Shown here piece after piece: positions 43,285-55,563 of a DNA stretch of 64,000 nucleotides; the stretch's first letter is position 1; each line of letters opens with the position of its first letter. The DNA is taken from the NCBI GenBank assembly GCA_964036315.1, contig OZ038496.1:15337024-15401023 (forward strand), in the 5' to 3' direction. A model generated the notes under the pieces. That model saw only the letters and a list, made by a program, of their open reading frames with translations. It had not been told where the DNA came from and did no database searches. Both the position numbers and the translations under genes were made by a program. This stretch comes from Acanthosepion esculentum. Lineage: Eukaryota; Mollusca; Cephalopoda; Sepiida; Sepiidae.

Positions 43285-43405
43285 GCATGTCGAACATTCC
43301 AACCACCTGAAGAAGGCCGGAGCGTACAACGACAGAAAGGTTGTAATAAATATGGCGACAAAGATGAAGACAATAGTCCGAATAATGTAAATAATGTACA
43401 TAATA
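43285..43405 (+). mobile_element. Penelope-like tail, hammerhead-like
   Basis: CCACCTGAAGAAGGCCGGAG CGTACAACGACAGAAAGGTTGTAATAA: a CTGAAGA core followed by a possible GGCCG-type stem II whose right half is mutated and then GAAAGG. The tail GATGAAGACAATAGTCCGAA TAATGTAAATAATG matches 15555-15580. Decayed. Confidence 0.5.
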
Positions 43406-43409
43406 CCTC

Positions 43410-44335
43410 ATCTCAGAAATATAGACAGATACTGGACACCATATAATGCTAGTGAATACTGGCCTGAAATGGATTTAAGTGTGTGCATGTTCTAATAGTT
43501 GATTAATCTTCCCTAATTTGTGAACTTTTGATAATACAGATCATACAAAAGCACAAAAAATTAGATTAAATAAAAGATTGGTTATCCTTTCAAAGTCGTA
43601 GAAAATTAAAAGTAAAAAAAAAAAAGACTAATTTTCCAATGTATCAAAGCTGTTTTCCTTCTTTATGATCACAAGAGAGTGTAACAATCATTCAAAATAA
43701 AGATTTTTGGTTAGATGACAAGTTTGTTTTTGTTTTTTTAACACGCACAGCTTTTAAACTTGATATTTGCAGACAAGTTTTTGTTTTTGTTTTTCCACAT
43801 CTAAAATTTTAGATTTTAACATGTAAAGTTTTCTTTGGATTCAATTGCTTTATCCACACAGACATTCATCTCATCCCTTATTCTAAAGATCAAAATTACT
43901 TTGATGCTGATAAAGCAAAGGAATTCTCACTTTTTATCTATCATCATGGTGATATTCTTAATCAACAGCTTTCACCTCGACTAACAAAAATCTTTAAATG
44001 AATTTTCATAATGTCTTAAATCTTTTGCTACATACAGTTAAAGCATAATCCTAAAGCAGTTTAAAACATCACACATACACTTCAAATTCCCTATTAAGTT
44101 CAAAAGGTATTAACACAAAATAGATAATTTAAAAATAAAACCACTTCTATAATTGTATCTTTATTATAAACTAACTGAGAAGCCACCTTTCAGGCAGACT
44201 TTAGGCTAGCTACTGCGGAGGGCTTTCGGATGTTTACCTTCAGTGTCCTATATGCATAAAAGTTAAGAATTTAGAGATAATAAATTATTTTATCTTTGAC
44301 ACCTTAATTCAGCATAATCTTTCTTCATATACACA
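43410..44335. other. no gene recognised
   Basis: AT-rich DNA. A GC-richer patch at 44180-44250 shows no sustained reading frame. Confidence 0.4.
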
Positions 44336-44339
44336 ATGA

Positions 44340-44450
44340 CTGCAGTAGATGATCATGGCTCTCCACCTCCCTCTATCCCTTGTAACTCTCAACAAGTTCC
44401 TTCCCTCTGCTTCTTCTCCCATACCACGTTCTGTCATATACAGTGTCCTT
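44340..44450 (-). mobile_element. LINE 3' tail
   Basis: Reverse complement reads GGGAAGGAACTTGTTGAGAG TTACAAGGGATAGAGGGAGG TGGAGAGCCATGATC, the same tail as 34120-34170 and 40750-40790. Confidence 0.6.
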
Positions 44451-44469
44451 AAAATATTTATAAAAGCAA

Positions 44470-44830
44470 ATAAAAGCTATTCTAATTAAATAATTTCATA
44501 ATTTTACTGCATTTTTTATTTTACAATTCAGAGCAAATCTTTGGTAAATGGTGTTTCTGTTTGACAAAAACAAATTGAGGACTTAAGTTCTCCAAGGATT
44601 CCTGCTTTTAATTAATATAAATATGAAGAGGCTGAAATTTTAATTTCTCGAAATTTCATAAAATTAAGTAAGTGGGGATAACAGTTGTAAAAATTCAATT
44701 TTTTTTTTTAAATGAAGATTTTCTTAAAAAAAAAATTTAAAAAAATTTTTTTTAAATAATTTCATTCATTTGTGAATAAGCCCTGAAAATTTCATTTAAA
44801 TATGACAATTATCTGATTTTTGCAAGAATT
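44470..44830 (-). mobile_element. repeat family Z, copy 3 (reverse)
   Basis: Reverse complement matches 35815-36060, for example TGACAATTATCTGATTTTTGC against 62640-62670 and CATAAAATTAAGTAAGTGGGGA against 35920-35945. Confidence 0.6.
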
Positions 44831-44834
44831 TTCA

Positions 44835-45818
44835 AAATAATATGTTTTGAACACCAAAAACCAATGTTAAAATTCCCTATACTAATATTTGGCCCACCTG
44901 CTGACACAAAAAAAAAAAAAAAAATTTTAACTGAAATTTTGAACATGCTAAAAAGGATTAAAAAATTTAATAAAATAATCAAAAAATGCTTTGGTCTTTC
45001 CTCTAAATAGTAACAAACATTTTGACAATAAAACAAGGTTTTTTATCAATTTGGGCCTTTTTTTTTTGTCTCCTCATGGTGTGCTCTTTTTATAGACAAT
45101 TTTTGGGAAGTACCTACTTTAAATTATTCCATTGAAAATTTCATTTCCAAAGGAAAACTTCATAACATTGAAGACTTGAAAAATTATTTTTATTTACTGA
45201 CGATAAAAATAGAAAGAACTTCGTAATGTGGGACAAATGTATTTCTGACAGGCAATTAATTTTAAGTTTCATTCCCACTGGAAATTAACCCGTTTCTTTC
45301 AAAAATAAATTATTGGGAATTTTTCTATTTTTTTTTTCCAGAAAATTAAATTAATTAAAAGTTTTTTGTTTCATGAGATTTAACATTATACATTTCCAGT
45401 AATTTGTAACAAAAATTCATACAAAAATGAAATCATACTTTCAGATATGAACAATCATAAAAATGTAAACAGGTTTTGTATTGCAATTTTACAAGCACAT
45501 CAATAACCCAACTTTTGTAAAGAACCATACAACTGAAAATTAAGATTATCGAAAAATAAGCTAGTGATATTGAAGCTTTCAATTTGATATAGCAAAAAGC
45601 AAAAGCAAAAAATTTATCCCTGCATTTTAATCTTTGGGAGGAGGGGAATCCATGAATATGACTTTTGAAACTATCTCAGATAACAAGACTTGTTTGTGAT
45701 CCCTATAAAAACAGAAAAGGGCAAAATCCTCTTAATACTAACAAGAAGTCAATAGAAAACTAAGACACCAGCTGGTGGCAGTATCAAGTTCCTCACTGAA
45801 AAGATTTCCCACTCGACC

Positions 45819-45854
<36 letters not shown>

Positions 45855-46280
45855 CTTCCCAAAAGCAAATTAATCTTAGACACAACAAACAGTTGCCATT
45901 AGAGATTAAAAAACATGAATATTTACTCTAATAATCAAAATGTACAGTGGGTTACTTATTTCAGTGGTCAAAACAACAAGCACAGGGCAGTTGACAAGAA
46001 ATAAAACTAATAGAAATTAAACTGTGGAATGAAGTGCAGAGGATAATTTGCTAGCAGAATTTAATCTCTTAATACAAAACAAGTTAACGTAGGCCTTTTC
46101 TTAAAAAAAAATAAATAAATCTCAATAGTGGTTTAACAGCAAAACAATTACTGCTTCTTCACAAAATTTATTACAATCTAATTTTTTTTTTTTTTTACAG
46201 AATGATTTTACAAACACATAAATGTACTATCTTAAAAATAAGAAATACAGTTCCAATATTCAATTACACACCAATTTAAT
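44835..46280. other. no gene recognised
   Basis: Very AT-rich; CA repeat at 45822-45853. No coding or RNA gene supported. Confidence 0.5.
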
Positions 46281-46284
46281 TTAA

Positions 46285-46345
46285 TTTTTGTCTTCATCTT
46301 GGTTGTTATAATAATCAATGTTTTAACCTTTTTCAGGTGTATCTT
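46285..46345 (-). mobile_element. Penelope-like tail fragment
   Basis: Reverse complement ACACCTGAAAAAGGTTAAAA CATTGATTATTATAACAACC AAGATGAAGACAAA follows the pattern of the tails at 24530-24610 and 60530-60600. Confidence 0.5.
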
Positions 46346-46381
46346 TAATGGTAAGTTTCCAGAAATTTTGTACTAAGCCCT

Positions 46382-46837
46382 TTATTCAATAAAATCGCCA
46401 ATGGCTTCAACTATGGCCTCCAGACAACTTCGGAAACTCCTGCAACACTTCTGGACGGTCTCCTTCTTTATGTTGGTGAATGATGCCGTAATCCTTACCT
46501 TCAGTTTATCTTTGATGTTACAAGGAATTTTGTTAGTCTCTCACTCAACTATGCCTGATCCAGGGCAGCACTACCCCACAAGGCAGTTGATTTAGGCCTC
46601 CATGTAGAGTCTGAGGTCCTCACCAACAAATTTGGGAGTTCTTTTCTTATCAGGTGCAATCAGAGCTGTCATACCTTCGTAATCACCATTAAACTCATCC
46701 AACTCTTTCCGAATTCTCTGCACTGTCCTCAGATTGACACCCAAACACTCTGAAACATTCATATTGGAGCTTCTGGTGCAAATGCCAAGCAGAATAGTAT
46801 TCTATTTCCAAATTTCTAGCAGAGTGAATTGCACCAT
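46382..46837 (-). pseudogene. mariner-like transposase with internal deletion
   Basis: The minus-strand ATG at 46835-46837 opens MVQFTLLEIWK; after a stop come VNLRTVQRIRKELDEFNGDY and KKRTPKFVGED. The reading then passes within about 25 codons to ETNKIPCNIKDKLKVRITAS and FRSCLEAIVEAIGDFIE, ending at a stop at 46382-46384. These are the N- and C-terminal parts of a mariner-type transposase; the catalytic DDD middle is missing and several stops occur. Confidence 0.75.
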
Positions 46838-46949
46838 GGTACTCTTTCTTACAGACGGTTCCCAATTGACCTTAATATACTGTGCAGTCAACAAAATCAA
46901 AAACAAACAATGTGAACGCACAAAATTAAAACTGTAAAATGGCAACAAT

Positions 46950-46953
46950 CTCC

Positions 46954-47003
<50 letters not shown>

Positions 47004-47690
47004 TTCATGCTTGAGCCAAGTTCTTCTCAGCATTTCCATGTGTATATGTATATGTCAAGAATACCAGAGAAGGGGGGATAAAAGCTTCATTATTACCCCC
47101 ATTATTCTCCCAGTTTTTAGGTTTATTCAATGCCACAAAAATTAAAATACATGTTCTTAAAATTGGGTAGAAGCCCATTTTGAAAATGGAATCAACAATT
47201 TTTTCCTCTTACCCTCTCACTACAATGATTAATTATTTAATTTGGCTGCAACATTTTTAGCAAATGCCTCTTAAAATATGAAGGAGGAACAAGAATAAAT
47301 AAACAGAAGAGCTATTTAAGCTCCAGTCAGGTTTTGGCTTTATTCCATAAATCTAAAATGAATGTGAAGATAAAAACCATTATAGAACAAGAGAAGTAAA
47401 TGAGCTTTTCAAATAAACTTGAAATCTCATCTTTACACAATGTCAGATTATGCAAGTCAATGTTTACACAATAAAGTATTAAAAGGGATTTCAAGAAAAT
47501 TTTCAGGATATATTTAGGTGTTAAATATACCATGTCAACTTGCATCAGATCTCTAGAAATATTTACAATAATTTAAATTGGAGAAATGTGATTTTATTAT
47601 GCAACTTAATGATTATTTATATTATAAATAAATATACATGATAGTTGTTCTGTTTTTAATTTCACTAAAATTTGATACACACAGGAGAGA
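46950..47690. other. TA array and AT-rich DNA
   Basis: A (TA) array at 46956-46999; the rest has no recognised gene or repeat. Confidence 0.5.
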
Positions 47691-47870
47691 TTGAAGGCAA
47701 GAGAGACAGAGGAAAACAACATATAACCTAGCTAGTGAGCTTGAGTAAATGGATGACTGAATGGGGTTTAAGAGAGATAGAAAAAAGAAAGTTTATTAAG
47801 AGCTTCAAAGGACTTGTAGAGAGCCATGACTGCCAACATTCTGAAGGGACATGGCACATAGAAGATACAG
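47690..47870 (+). mobile_element. LINE 3' tail
   Basis: GAAGGCAAGAGAGACAGAGG AAAACAACATATAACCTA and GAGAGCCATGACTGCCAACA with a GGCACATAG end match the tail at 40620-40830. Confidence 0.65.
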
Positions 47871-48059
47871 ATATTTTCATTGGTTATAAGAAAAAATTAA
47901 CCTCAAAAAGAGAAACAAAATGATGTAAAGTTTTTGAGTAATGAAGACAGTGTTGGAAAATACAAAAATGCAGAACAGAGATCATAATGAAAAAAATATG
48001 AAAACATTGACAAGATAAGAACAAGTAAATAAAAATGGCTTTACGAATGTTATCAAAAT

Positions 48060-48740
48060 CCAAAAAAGATTAGAGCAAAATTGAAAGGATAATAAATGAG
48101 AAAAATTGATTGACCAGCAAGAAAATATTTAAAAGAAGCTGGTGTTGCAAATGAAGATAAAAAGAAAAAAATAAAGAATATTAAGAATGCTAGCTTAAGA
48201 CATAAAAGTGACCAAACCACCACCTTTATGTAAACATAACAAAAAAGAAACCTGTAAGTTGGGCAAAGTACATGATTTCTCAACAGTAAATTTTACTGAT
48301 GAATATAGAGCTACACTGGACCCGATGGCTGGATTAAACGTTGAGCCTTTTATGGCAATAGACAACAAACAACTTAAAACAACAACAGAAAGGAGATAAA
48401 TGTTTTTGGATAGTAATATAGGCAATAAAATAATAGGTCCCTCTCAAAATTGAGGATTGTATCAGGTAAATTCAGATAATTATTTTCTCAGTTCTTGGGC
48501 AAAGAAAAGCTCCTTCATATGTTGCAAAGCTGACTATTGGCCACCTTGCCAAAACAAAAGAAGTTTACAGACACCAAATTAATAGAATGGTCCCAGCCTC
48601 TCTAGATATTAATCCAATAGAAGAAAACTTGTGCACTATCATTAAAAGAGATGTATGAAAAGCAATCTTCAAGCAATGTGATAAAAAGTAATGCTAAGTT
48701 GAAACAGTGGCAAAAAGGAAAAGAGAAAGAGAGATAAAAT
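48060..48740 (+). pseudogene. Tc1-like transposase, degraded
   Basis: Plus-strand text: a decayed HTH/linker (KYLKEAGVANEDKKKK near 48125), the first catalytic box VNFTDEYRATLDPMAGLN (near 48285, Asp-Glu kept) and a C-terminal box in a shifted frame, VPASLDINPIEENLCTIIKR (near 48590), equivalent to the SPDLNPIENLW segment. The middle is badly decayed. No clear terminal inverted repeats were found. Confidence 0.7.
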
Positions 48741-48744
48741 ATAT

Positions 48745-49090
48745 AATCAATGTTGAAAGGTTGATGAGTATCAAGGGGATCATATTAGCATTTAAAATAA
48801 TAAAATTATTTATATGGGATATTGTGTTAATCTAATGTTTCTATGATCTATATCTTTTGAATCTATTTATGAAAAAAAATAAAAAATATTGATCTGTGAC
48901 TTTGTATAATGAAATCTGATAGCACCAAAACAAATTATTATTTGCAATAAAGCTAGATATAGAAATTTACATAGTATATTCATCATAAAAGCCACATGGC
49001 ATCAGGAGTCCCATAACCTATTAGGATCATAGGGTACCACATGTACTGCAACAATAGGCTTACTTACAGCAAGACAGAGCCTCTCTTAAG
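48745..49090. other. no gene recognised
   Basis: AT-rich DNA between the Tc1 remnant and a SINE. Confidence 0.5.
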
Positions 49091-49094
49091 GCTG

Positions 49095-49285
49095 TTTTCA
49101 ATTAAGTTTTCCTTCTCTTGGACTGGATGACACCCAAAGTAAGAGAACCTAGTCTGCCCTACAATTTAATCCATAGCTGGAGGAAAATGGAGTCATGCCT
49201 TTTCCAAGGGCATCAGTGCAGAGTGAATTAAACTGAATTGATGGGAATTTGAACCAATACCAATAACTGTTAGACTATAATGACA
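49095..49285 (-). mobile_element. tRNA-derived SINE, family A
   Basis: Reverse complement has the family-A body (CCAGCTATGGATTAAATTGT and GTGTCATCCAGTCCAAGAGA) and a B-box-like GGTTCAAATTCCC near 49245. Confidence 0.65.
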
Positions 49286-49289
49286 TATG

Positions 49290-49560
49290 GCCATCTGTAT
49301 GGGCACATGGTCAAATAATTAGAATGTTCATTTTCCAAGTATATGAGCCAGGTTCAAATCTCACCATAGTCAATTTGTTAGGAAGGTGACTTCTTGATAT
49401 TGTCGGACTAGGGAGGCAATCTCACCATATGGCACCACTGGAAGTGCCTGAAACCATACCACAGGTTAGCCCAAGCCTTGTGACTGAAAATAGGTAGACA
49501 ACTATTTGTGAGCCATCGATGCTTGTGCTAGCACAAAAGCACAAGTCATCGTAACTGAGG
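49290..49560 (+). mobile_element. tRNA-derived SINE, family 2
   Basis: A-box-like TGGTCAAATAATTAGAATG (near 49309) and a strong B box AGGTTCAAATCTC (near 49352), followed by a body shared with 2085-2200 (minus). Confidence 0.7.
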
Positions 49561-49767
49561 GTTTGAGCATGCTGACCTTGTTCAGACTGTTGATCACACC
49601 AGATACTACACTCTTCCAGAAACTGTAACTAAGGTCTGCTCAGTATATTTGCAGTATAAACCACAGGTGGGTTTTGAACAAACACAAATGTGCCTGAGCA
49701 AACATCTGCAACAGGGATTGCCTAGCCGCCCTAGTAGACAGCCATACTCAGATAAAAGCAGCCATTT

Positions 49768-49770
<3 letters not shown>

Positions 49771-49840
<70 letters not shown>
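49771..49840. repeat. (TA)n microsatellite, about 35 units
   Basis: The longest pure TA array in the window. Tyr-Ile ORFs on both strands here are artefacts. Confidence 0.97.
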
Positions 49841-49845
<5 letters not shown>

Positions 49846-49942
49846 AATGCTAACATCACTTGGTAGATAGAAATATTATTGCAAAAGTATTTACTTACAT
49901 AATAAAATCTGACAGTGTAATATTGGCAGAAATGAATGTGCG

Positions 49943-49992
<50 letters not shown>

Positions 49993-50026
49993 AAATATAG
50001 TTTCAAGGTGAGCTATATTTATGGGA

Positions 50027-50167
50027 TAAAGTGTTCAATATCAGAGAGAGCATATGTAAATATAAAAGGAACATTGAAGTCAACACTCAGAGGCTAAATG
50101 CAATCATCAGGCCTAATGATTGCATTTAGCATGAAACAGTGTAACCTCTGAGTGTTAACTTCAATGT

Positions 50168-50175
<8 letters not shown>
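50027..50175 (+). mobile_element. foldback derivative of hammerhead element
   Basis: Arms 50069-50111 and 50112-50169 form a hairpin with almost no loop: GAACATTGAAGTCAACACTC AGAGG and CTAAATGCAATCATCAGG pair with their complements on the right, leaving a 14-base bulge ATGAAACAGTGTAA at 50131-50144. The right arm plus AACACTCAGAGG of the left arm gives a hammerhead layout: stem I AACACTCAGAGG/CCTCTGAGTGTT, core CTAATGA (one change from CTGATGA), stem II TTGC/GCAT, GAAAC and cleavage site GTA. The left arm's CTAAATGCAATCATCAGG is an inverted copy of the core and stem II inserted between stem I and the core. Confidence 0.65.
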
Positions 50176-50209
<34 letters not shown>

Positions 50210-50217
50210 CTCAATCA

Positions 50218-50420
50218 ATCAATGGGGGAGTAATGGATAGCGGCTTTGATTGAGGAACTAGAGAACAGAGTTTGAATTCCAGTTGGATCCATTACATTAA
50301 CTTACATCCTAATACCCTTGAGAAAGGTATTAATCAACTTCTTCTCCCCCCACCTCCAGCTATGGGTGAATGGCAGGACAGACTGGATTCTTTTGCCTTG
50401 GTGCCAACCAGTCTAGGAAA
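50218..50420 (+). mobile_element. tRNA-derived SINE, family A, near complete
   Basis: A box GGAGTAATGGATAGCGGC and B box GAGTTTGAATTCC (near 50268), then CAGCTATGGGTGAATGGCAG GACAGACTGG and GGTGCCAACCAGTCTAG. Best plus-strand member. Confidence 0.8.
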
Positions 50421-50424
50421 AGGT

Positions 50425-50560
50425 AACTGAATTCGAAACTGACCTGAAGAGGGTTGGGCCCCATTAGGCTATCATGTCCAAGAAACACCACTTTTACTGT
50501 GCGTGCAGTACATGTGGTGCCCCTATGGCCCTGATAGGACATAGGATTCATGATCGAGCA

Positions 50561-50607
<47 letters not shown>

Positions 50608-50790
50608 CCACATCTGCTGCTCATACAGCTTCGATTAAAGCTGGGAATTGAGAAGAAGAGGAAGTGACACAATATTTGGTTCCTAAGACATTTATTTTTT
50701 TTATGGGTACCCAGTAAGGTTTGGTTAACTAACCCTCCATTAGTAATACGGGACACTGTCACAGCATCAGTACCATATGGCCTTTCAAAC
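50425..50790. repeat. GC-richer dispersed-repeat-like DNA
   Basis: GC-richer sequence (GTTGGGCCCCATTAGGCTAT onward) interrupted by a (TA) array at 50562-50604 and continuing with GCTGGGAATTGAGAAGAAG. It looks like an older repeat into which the TA array expanded. Not assigned. Confidence 0.35.
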
Positions 50791-51074
50791 ACCCTATTTA
50801 AAATATTACAGATATATCATTTATTTCTTAATTTACTTGTTACATATTGTCAGGATTGTACTTTATAAATTTTATAGGATAATTAAAAATGAAAGGTTTT
50901 ATTTTGAAAAACTGAATTAAAAGGCCAATATTAATAACTAGCAAGGCTACCTGGCATTGTCCACGCATTAAATCAAAATAACACCAGTAATGCACAAATT
51001 CATGATAAACAATATTCATTTCAATTTTTCGTCACTATTTACATATTTTTTAATACTATTTTTCCCCCCAATAT

Positions 51075-51295
51075 AAGGTCCAAGAGCCACTCAAGGCAGA
51101 AGGTTACTGTATTGTCCTGTACAAGTATACGATGAGACAAAAAGTGCAGTTCATGATATTATGAAGGAAAGATTATGGTTAACCCTAGACTTAAAAAGGT
51201 GAACATTGTGGTGATTGGGAAAACATCCTGCCAGGAGGCTGACCCACAAAGAGACAGTTCTTGGGAAAAAGCTGTCCGTGTGACATTTACTTATT
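51075..51295 (-). mobile_element. jockey-like LINE ORF2 end and 3' UTR
   Basis: Minus-strand text MFSQSPQCSPF and SFFP-type fragments with the shared 3' UTR phrase (CCACTCAAGGCAGAAGGTTA on the + strand) match 20610-20710 and 43060-43190. Confidence 0.6.
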
Positions 51296-51299
51296 AATG

Positions 51300-52080
51300 A
51301 AATATGAAGGGAAAGAGGATTTACTCGTGTGTAAATAGTGGCATATATTGTCTATCAAAATAACACTGCCAATGAAATATTAATGTCTCCCCATAGATCA
51401 TGCCTTCAAAAAACTATTATCAACAAATGATAATATAGGTAAAGATGAAAATGAAATAATTACTCGTTATTAATTATTGCATTAACATTAAGTAATCATC
51501 TTCCTCACTTTCATTTAAAAACAGTTTAATAGAAAATTTAAAAGGAAATTAAATTGCAAGTGAATTAAAAATATCATCAGTAATGTATAAATTAAGGATA
51601 ATAAATATTCTTTTAATCTTTGCATTTTCAATTTAAATTTTCCCCCTTTTTTTTATATAATTGAATAATAAAGGGTTTAGGTAAAAATATATAGAAACTT
51701 AGTTAATTTTATTTTTTATTGAAAATTCAGCTTCTTTCTATAATATATATAATTTTTTAACAGAATGAATCAGTCACAATATTTCATTAATTTACATTTA
51801 TCTATATAAATTATTTTTGTTTATCTTTTTAAAATAATAAATCAAATATTGAAAAAAATCTATAAAAAAAATTATTTTTTTAAAAGACTGTAGCACTAAA
51901 ATGCTACTACTACTATTGCAGCAATATTAAAAATGCAATATTGCACTTAATTTTGTTTTCTAATTTAACAACCACTTTTTAAAGAAATATTGCATTCAAG
52001 TGTGAGTAAATAAAATATACCAACTTTTTTCCATTTTAATTAAATTTTTAATTTAAAAATAGTTGAATATACATATATAT
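51300..52080. other. no gene recognised
   Basis: Very AT-rich, with no coding signal. Confidence 0.5.
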
Positions 52081-52084
52081 ATTA

Positions 52085-52477
52085 GTCAGCAATCCTTCAT
52101 TTATGCATGTTTCATTAAAAGTGATGGACAAAGTACTACAATTAAGATTTTTATTTAACTTTTGTGTTCAAGCAAATGTTTTCTTTTTTTAGACACAGAG
52201 TGTGTAGAAACTTTCCAAATATTCTATAATTCCAAGCACTTTCAGCTATATTTTTAGTCATTATCAAGGATGATTTTATTTTTTCAGTTTAATTTGGTGT
52301 GTGCATTGTGCGTATGTTTTTAGTGCTATAGAGATGTTTTATTTTCCAAACACAGTTAAAACATTGTGGCAGTGTTGGTAGTTAATATTATTAAGTGTTG
52401 GCTTTTTCTTTTTTTGAACACAAGAAAAATTAAATAAAAAGCTTAATCGTAGTACTTTGTCTGTGGTTTTTAATGAA

Positions 52478-52490
<13 letters not shown>
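52085..52490. mobile_element. long-TIR foldback element, copy 3
   Basis: Left arm 52088-52180 (GTCAGCAATCCTTCATTTAT ... TTTGTGTTCAAG) is complementary to 52418-52482 (GAACACAAGAAAAATTAAAT AAAAAGCTTAATCGTAGTAC TTTGTC). The interior resembles 16550-16740. No ORF. Confidence 0.7.
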
Positions 52491-52529
<39 letters not shown>

Positions 52530-52530
<1 letters not shown>

Positions 52531-53495
52531 AAACTTGCTTAGTGTTTGGGGGAGGTATACATATTTGTATTTTTATATATAAAAAAGTAATTTATTTTTA
52601 AAAAAATCACCCTTTTAAAAAATTGAATATTCCATAATTCATTAACTTTGTTGCTTTATTTACAAAAATAATCAGATAACATCAGGTTTAAATTAGAAAC
52701 ACTAAAAACATTGTTAAAAAAAAAAAAAAAAAAGAAGAAAGAAGAGGGTATGCCAAAGTTTTCCAATTCTATTACAGATATTTTAATTTGCAAACATGTT
52801 CACTTATAAAGAATACAAAAATAAATTATCAAAACCTTCCTTGGAAGATGCTGAATCAGAATCTATGTGGTTTTAAGGGACTAAATATTGTAGTTTCAGA
52901 ATGTAAGCGGGATACACAGAAAAATAGCCTTCATTACAGAATTGATGGATTTTTAAGTTTCAAATGTTTAAATATGCAAAAATAGATTTCATTTTATTTT
53001 CAGTAAACAAAATTCACAAAAATATGACAAACCAAAAATTTCCTGTAGTTACTTAGCATAAGTATTCAGAAAGCAACTTCACTAATCATGAACATTTGTC
53101 TTTCCACTAAATTTTAATGAAAAACAGTGAGGGGGGGGGGGTCCATTTTCCTTCCACTATCTTCTGCCTTCTTTAAAAGATGGCAGAAAATTGGGAGACA
53201 AAAAAAACAAAAAACAAAAAAAAAAGCTGTCTTGTGAATTGAATTCTTTAAAAAATTCTGTAAAAATCAGAATAAAATATTAAATACAACAGATAAGCAA
53301 AAACTTCCCAGCCAAACTTTTCAACACTTTTTGCCTGGTCACCAAAGAAACTTGTGATTTAGCATCATCCTACTAACAGACTTTCTCTTAAAGAATTCCA
53401 ACCATTTCATTGCTATCTTTCTTTTATCTAACTGGCAAGAGTAATAAGTTGAAAAAGGAAAAATATTTAGTCCTCTAATACTAGTCTAGAGGACC
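52530..53495. other. no gene recognised
   Basis: AT-rich; a 10-G run near 53131 and A-rich tracts. No supported feature. Confidence 0.45.
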
Positions 53496-53503
53496 ATGAT
53501 ATA

Positions 53504-53640
53504 TACAGGAGGATGCAAAAGTAGGTATATAGTAAAAAAAAAACAACATGCTCCTAATCAATGGTGGCTCTTCAACATCCAACCCACCTGTTGTTTGCGT
53601 ACCTGTACTTACTGTATACCTACTATTGCAGCCTCCTGCA
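53504..53640. mobile_element. mariner-type terminal repeat pair (MITE-like)
   Basis: CAGGAGGATGCAAAAGTAGG TATATAGT at 53504-53531 is inverted at 53613-53640 (complement of CAGGAGGCTGCAATAGTAGG TATACAGT). The distance between ends is about 80 bp. The AAAAGTAGGTATA motif is typical of mariner ends. Confidence 0.7.
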
Positions 53641-53799
53641 TTCATCATCATTACTGTCTTTGGATTTGGCTTGCATCACAATCACTTGCATTGCATGTTG
53701 TATAAGTTCTCTCTCTCTCATTACATTTCGAGATTAGAGCATTTAAGGAGTGAATCACATTACAAGTAGTAGTTTTCCCCACCACTTTCTCAATTTATA

Positions 53800-54090
53800 T
53801 GGAAGCCACATATCAAAATGACTAACATAAACCAAGCTGATGCAAATGCTTTTCAAAGCTGGCTTTTGATATTTTCAATATGTTGGCTATCTCTCATGTC
53901 ATGTAACATTCATTACTCACAAGTAAATATTTTGATTTCTTTGCTGTCAACCTCAGCAAGTCTATACAAAAATTGGAACATCATCCAAGTATTTCCAGCA
54001 AAAGACTTTGCAAACCACTTTTGACATGTTTGATCAAACACACTACCTTCTCCATAACACTTCACAAATCTTTTAGCATTGAGTCAGTTT
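53800..54090 (-). pseudogene. mariner transposase N-terminal remnant
   Basis: Minus-strand text RFVKCYGEGSVFDQTCQKWF AKSFAGNTW-type (near 54040), then AEVDSKEIKIF and an HTH end (ENIKSQL, KHLHQLGLC in alternate frames near 53840). This matches the double HTH of mariner transposases of the GEGSVSDRTCQKWFAKF type. It is broken by stops and frameshifts. The adjacent inverted ends (53504-53640) may belong to the same insertion. Confidence 0.75.
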
Positions 54091-54094
54091 ACAC

Positions 54095-55560
54095 CTTAAA
54101 AACAAAGTAGCATATGATGCTGAAAGTGTTATTCTAAGATTTTGGAATCACTAAAACAAAAATACAACACATCTGAATTTTTTCAATACATACTGATATA
54201 ATTAAAATCCCAATGCATCCCAAAGCAATCTTTTTGAATGAAATTAAAAACTAAATGCTATTAATGCCATATGACAACTTTCTAAGCTGCCCAAGACCAA
54301 GACAACTTTTTTTTTTTTCAATTTAGCTTTAAATTATATATTCAAAATAATTTCACTTAGAATTCTTGAGTATTTTAAATGAAGTCTATTTCTTCATCTA
54401 ATATACACTATAAAACTTTCCAAATTCTCAGCATTCATAGCTTATATAATCTGAAATGATTCTAATGAAAGCTTGTTTTCCTGACAAACCTTGGCTCATT
54501 TTAACATTTCATCTCATCCAAAAGAATTTACATTGGAGAGAAAAAACATGCACAAAAAAAAACAAAAAACAAACAAACAACAAAGGCAAGTAATCATTAT
54601 ATATACATACATATATATATATATAAAATATGATTAATTAATAACTTTCAGTTACAGGTATCTCGGCAGTTTGTTCATATGAAAAGGACAAGTAAAGAAT
54701 ATAAGGTAGTAGAAGCCCAAATTTAAATTCCAGTATTTGAATAAAAATGCATTCAACAAAGTTTTTTTTGGGGGGGGGAGTAAAAAGAGAGAAAAAAATT
54801 TTTTTTTTTAGAAATGTTTTAGTTGATCTCTGGACAAAATGCAAAAATGTGCAGATTTAATAAATTTCAAACATTTGTAAATAAAAAAAAAAAATCTGTC
54901 GTAGTAGACAATAAGGAATAAAAACTGTTCAGTTTTTGTTTTTTTATTTTTTTTTTACTTCAGACAAGCAAATTTTGATTACAATGACAAATCAATTCTA
55001 TCTTTAACAACAGATGTTCCCTACCACACACAATCTCAATTTCTAGAATTGTCCATTTTCCCAAATAACTGAAAAGCTCAACACTGAAGATCAGATAACT
55101 GTAGCAATCCAAAAATGCACAAGTGGATATTTAAATTGATCTCGTAATATCTGGTCTTGCTAGGAAAATGATAAAATAATTGATCTTCAAGGCAGCTCAT
55201 AATCGTTACGAAATAGAAAGCCTTTCCAGGGCAAGCATTATTATATACATTATCTTTAAATTTTTAACTATTTTTTGAAAAGAGTTGCTGACTAAACAAA
55301 AAAAAAAACTTTGAACATGAGAAACTTTAAAAATATCAATAAATGCATTCAAGGCTTCACAATTCAAAAGTAAAAGTAAAAAACATGAATCCCATATTGA
55401 AATAAGGTTAGATACTATATGAAAAAAGTTTCTTAAAAAGAAAAAAAAAAAAAGAAAGAAAAAATTTTTAAATCAAGGGTGGTTGTCAGTTTTAGAGAAA
55501 GCAAAGTCACATAAAACCCGACTGGTAAATTATTTAGCATTCCAGATGTTTCCTTTTTGC
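54095..55560. other. no gene recognised; possible 3' UTR
   Basis: AT-rich. If the exon at 55564-55625 is terminal, sequence just below 55560 would be its 3' UTR; AATAAA-type signals are too common here to call a poly-A site. Confidence 0.35.
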
Positions 55561-55563
55561 AAC

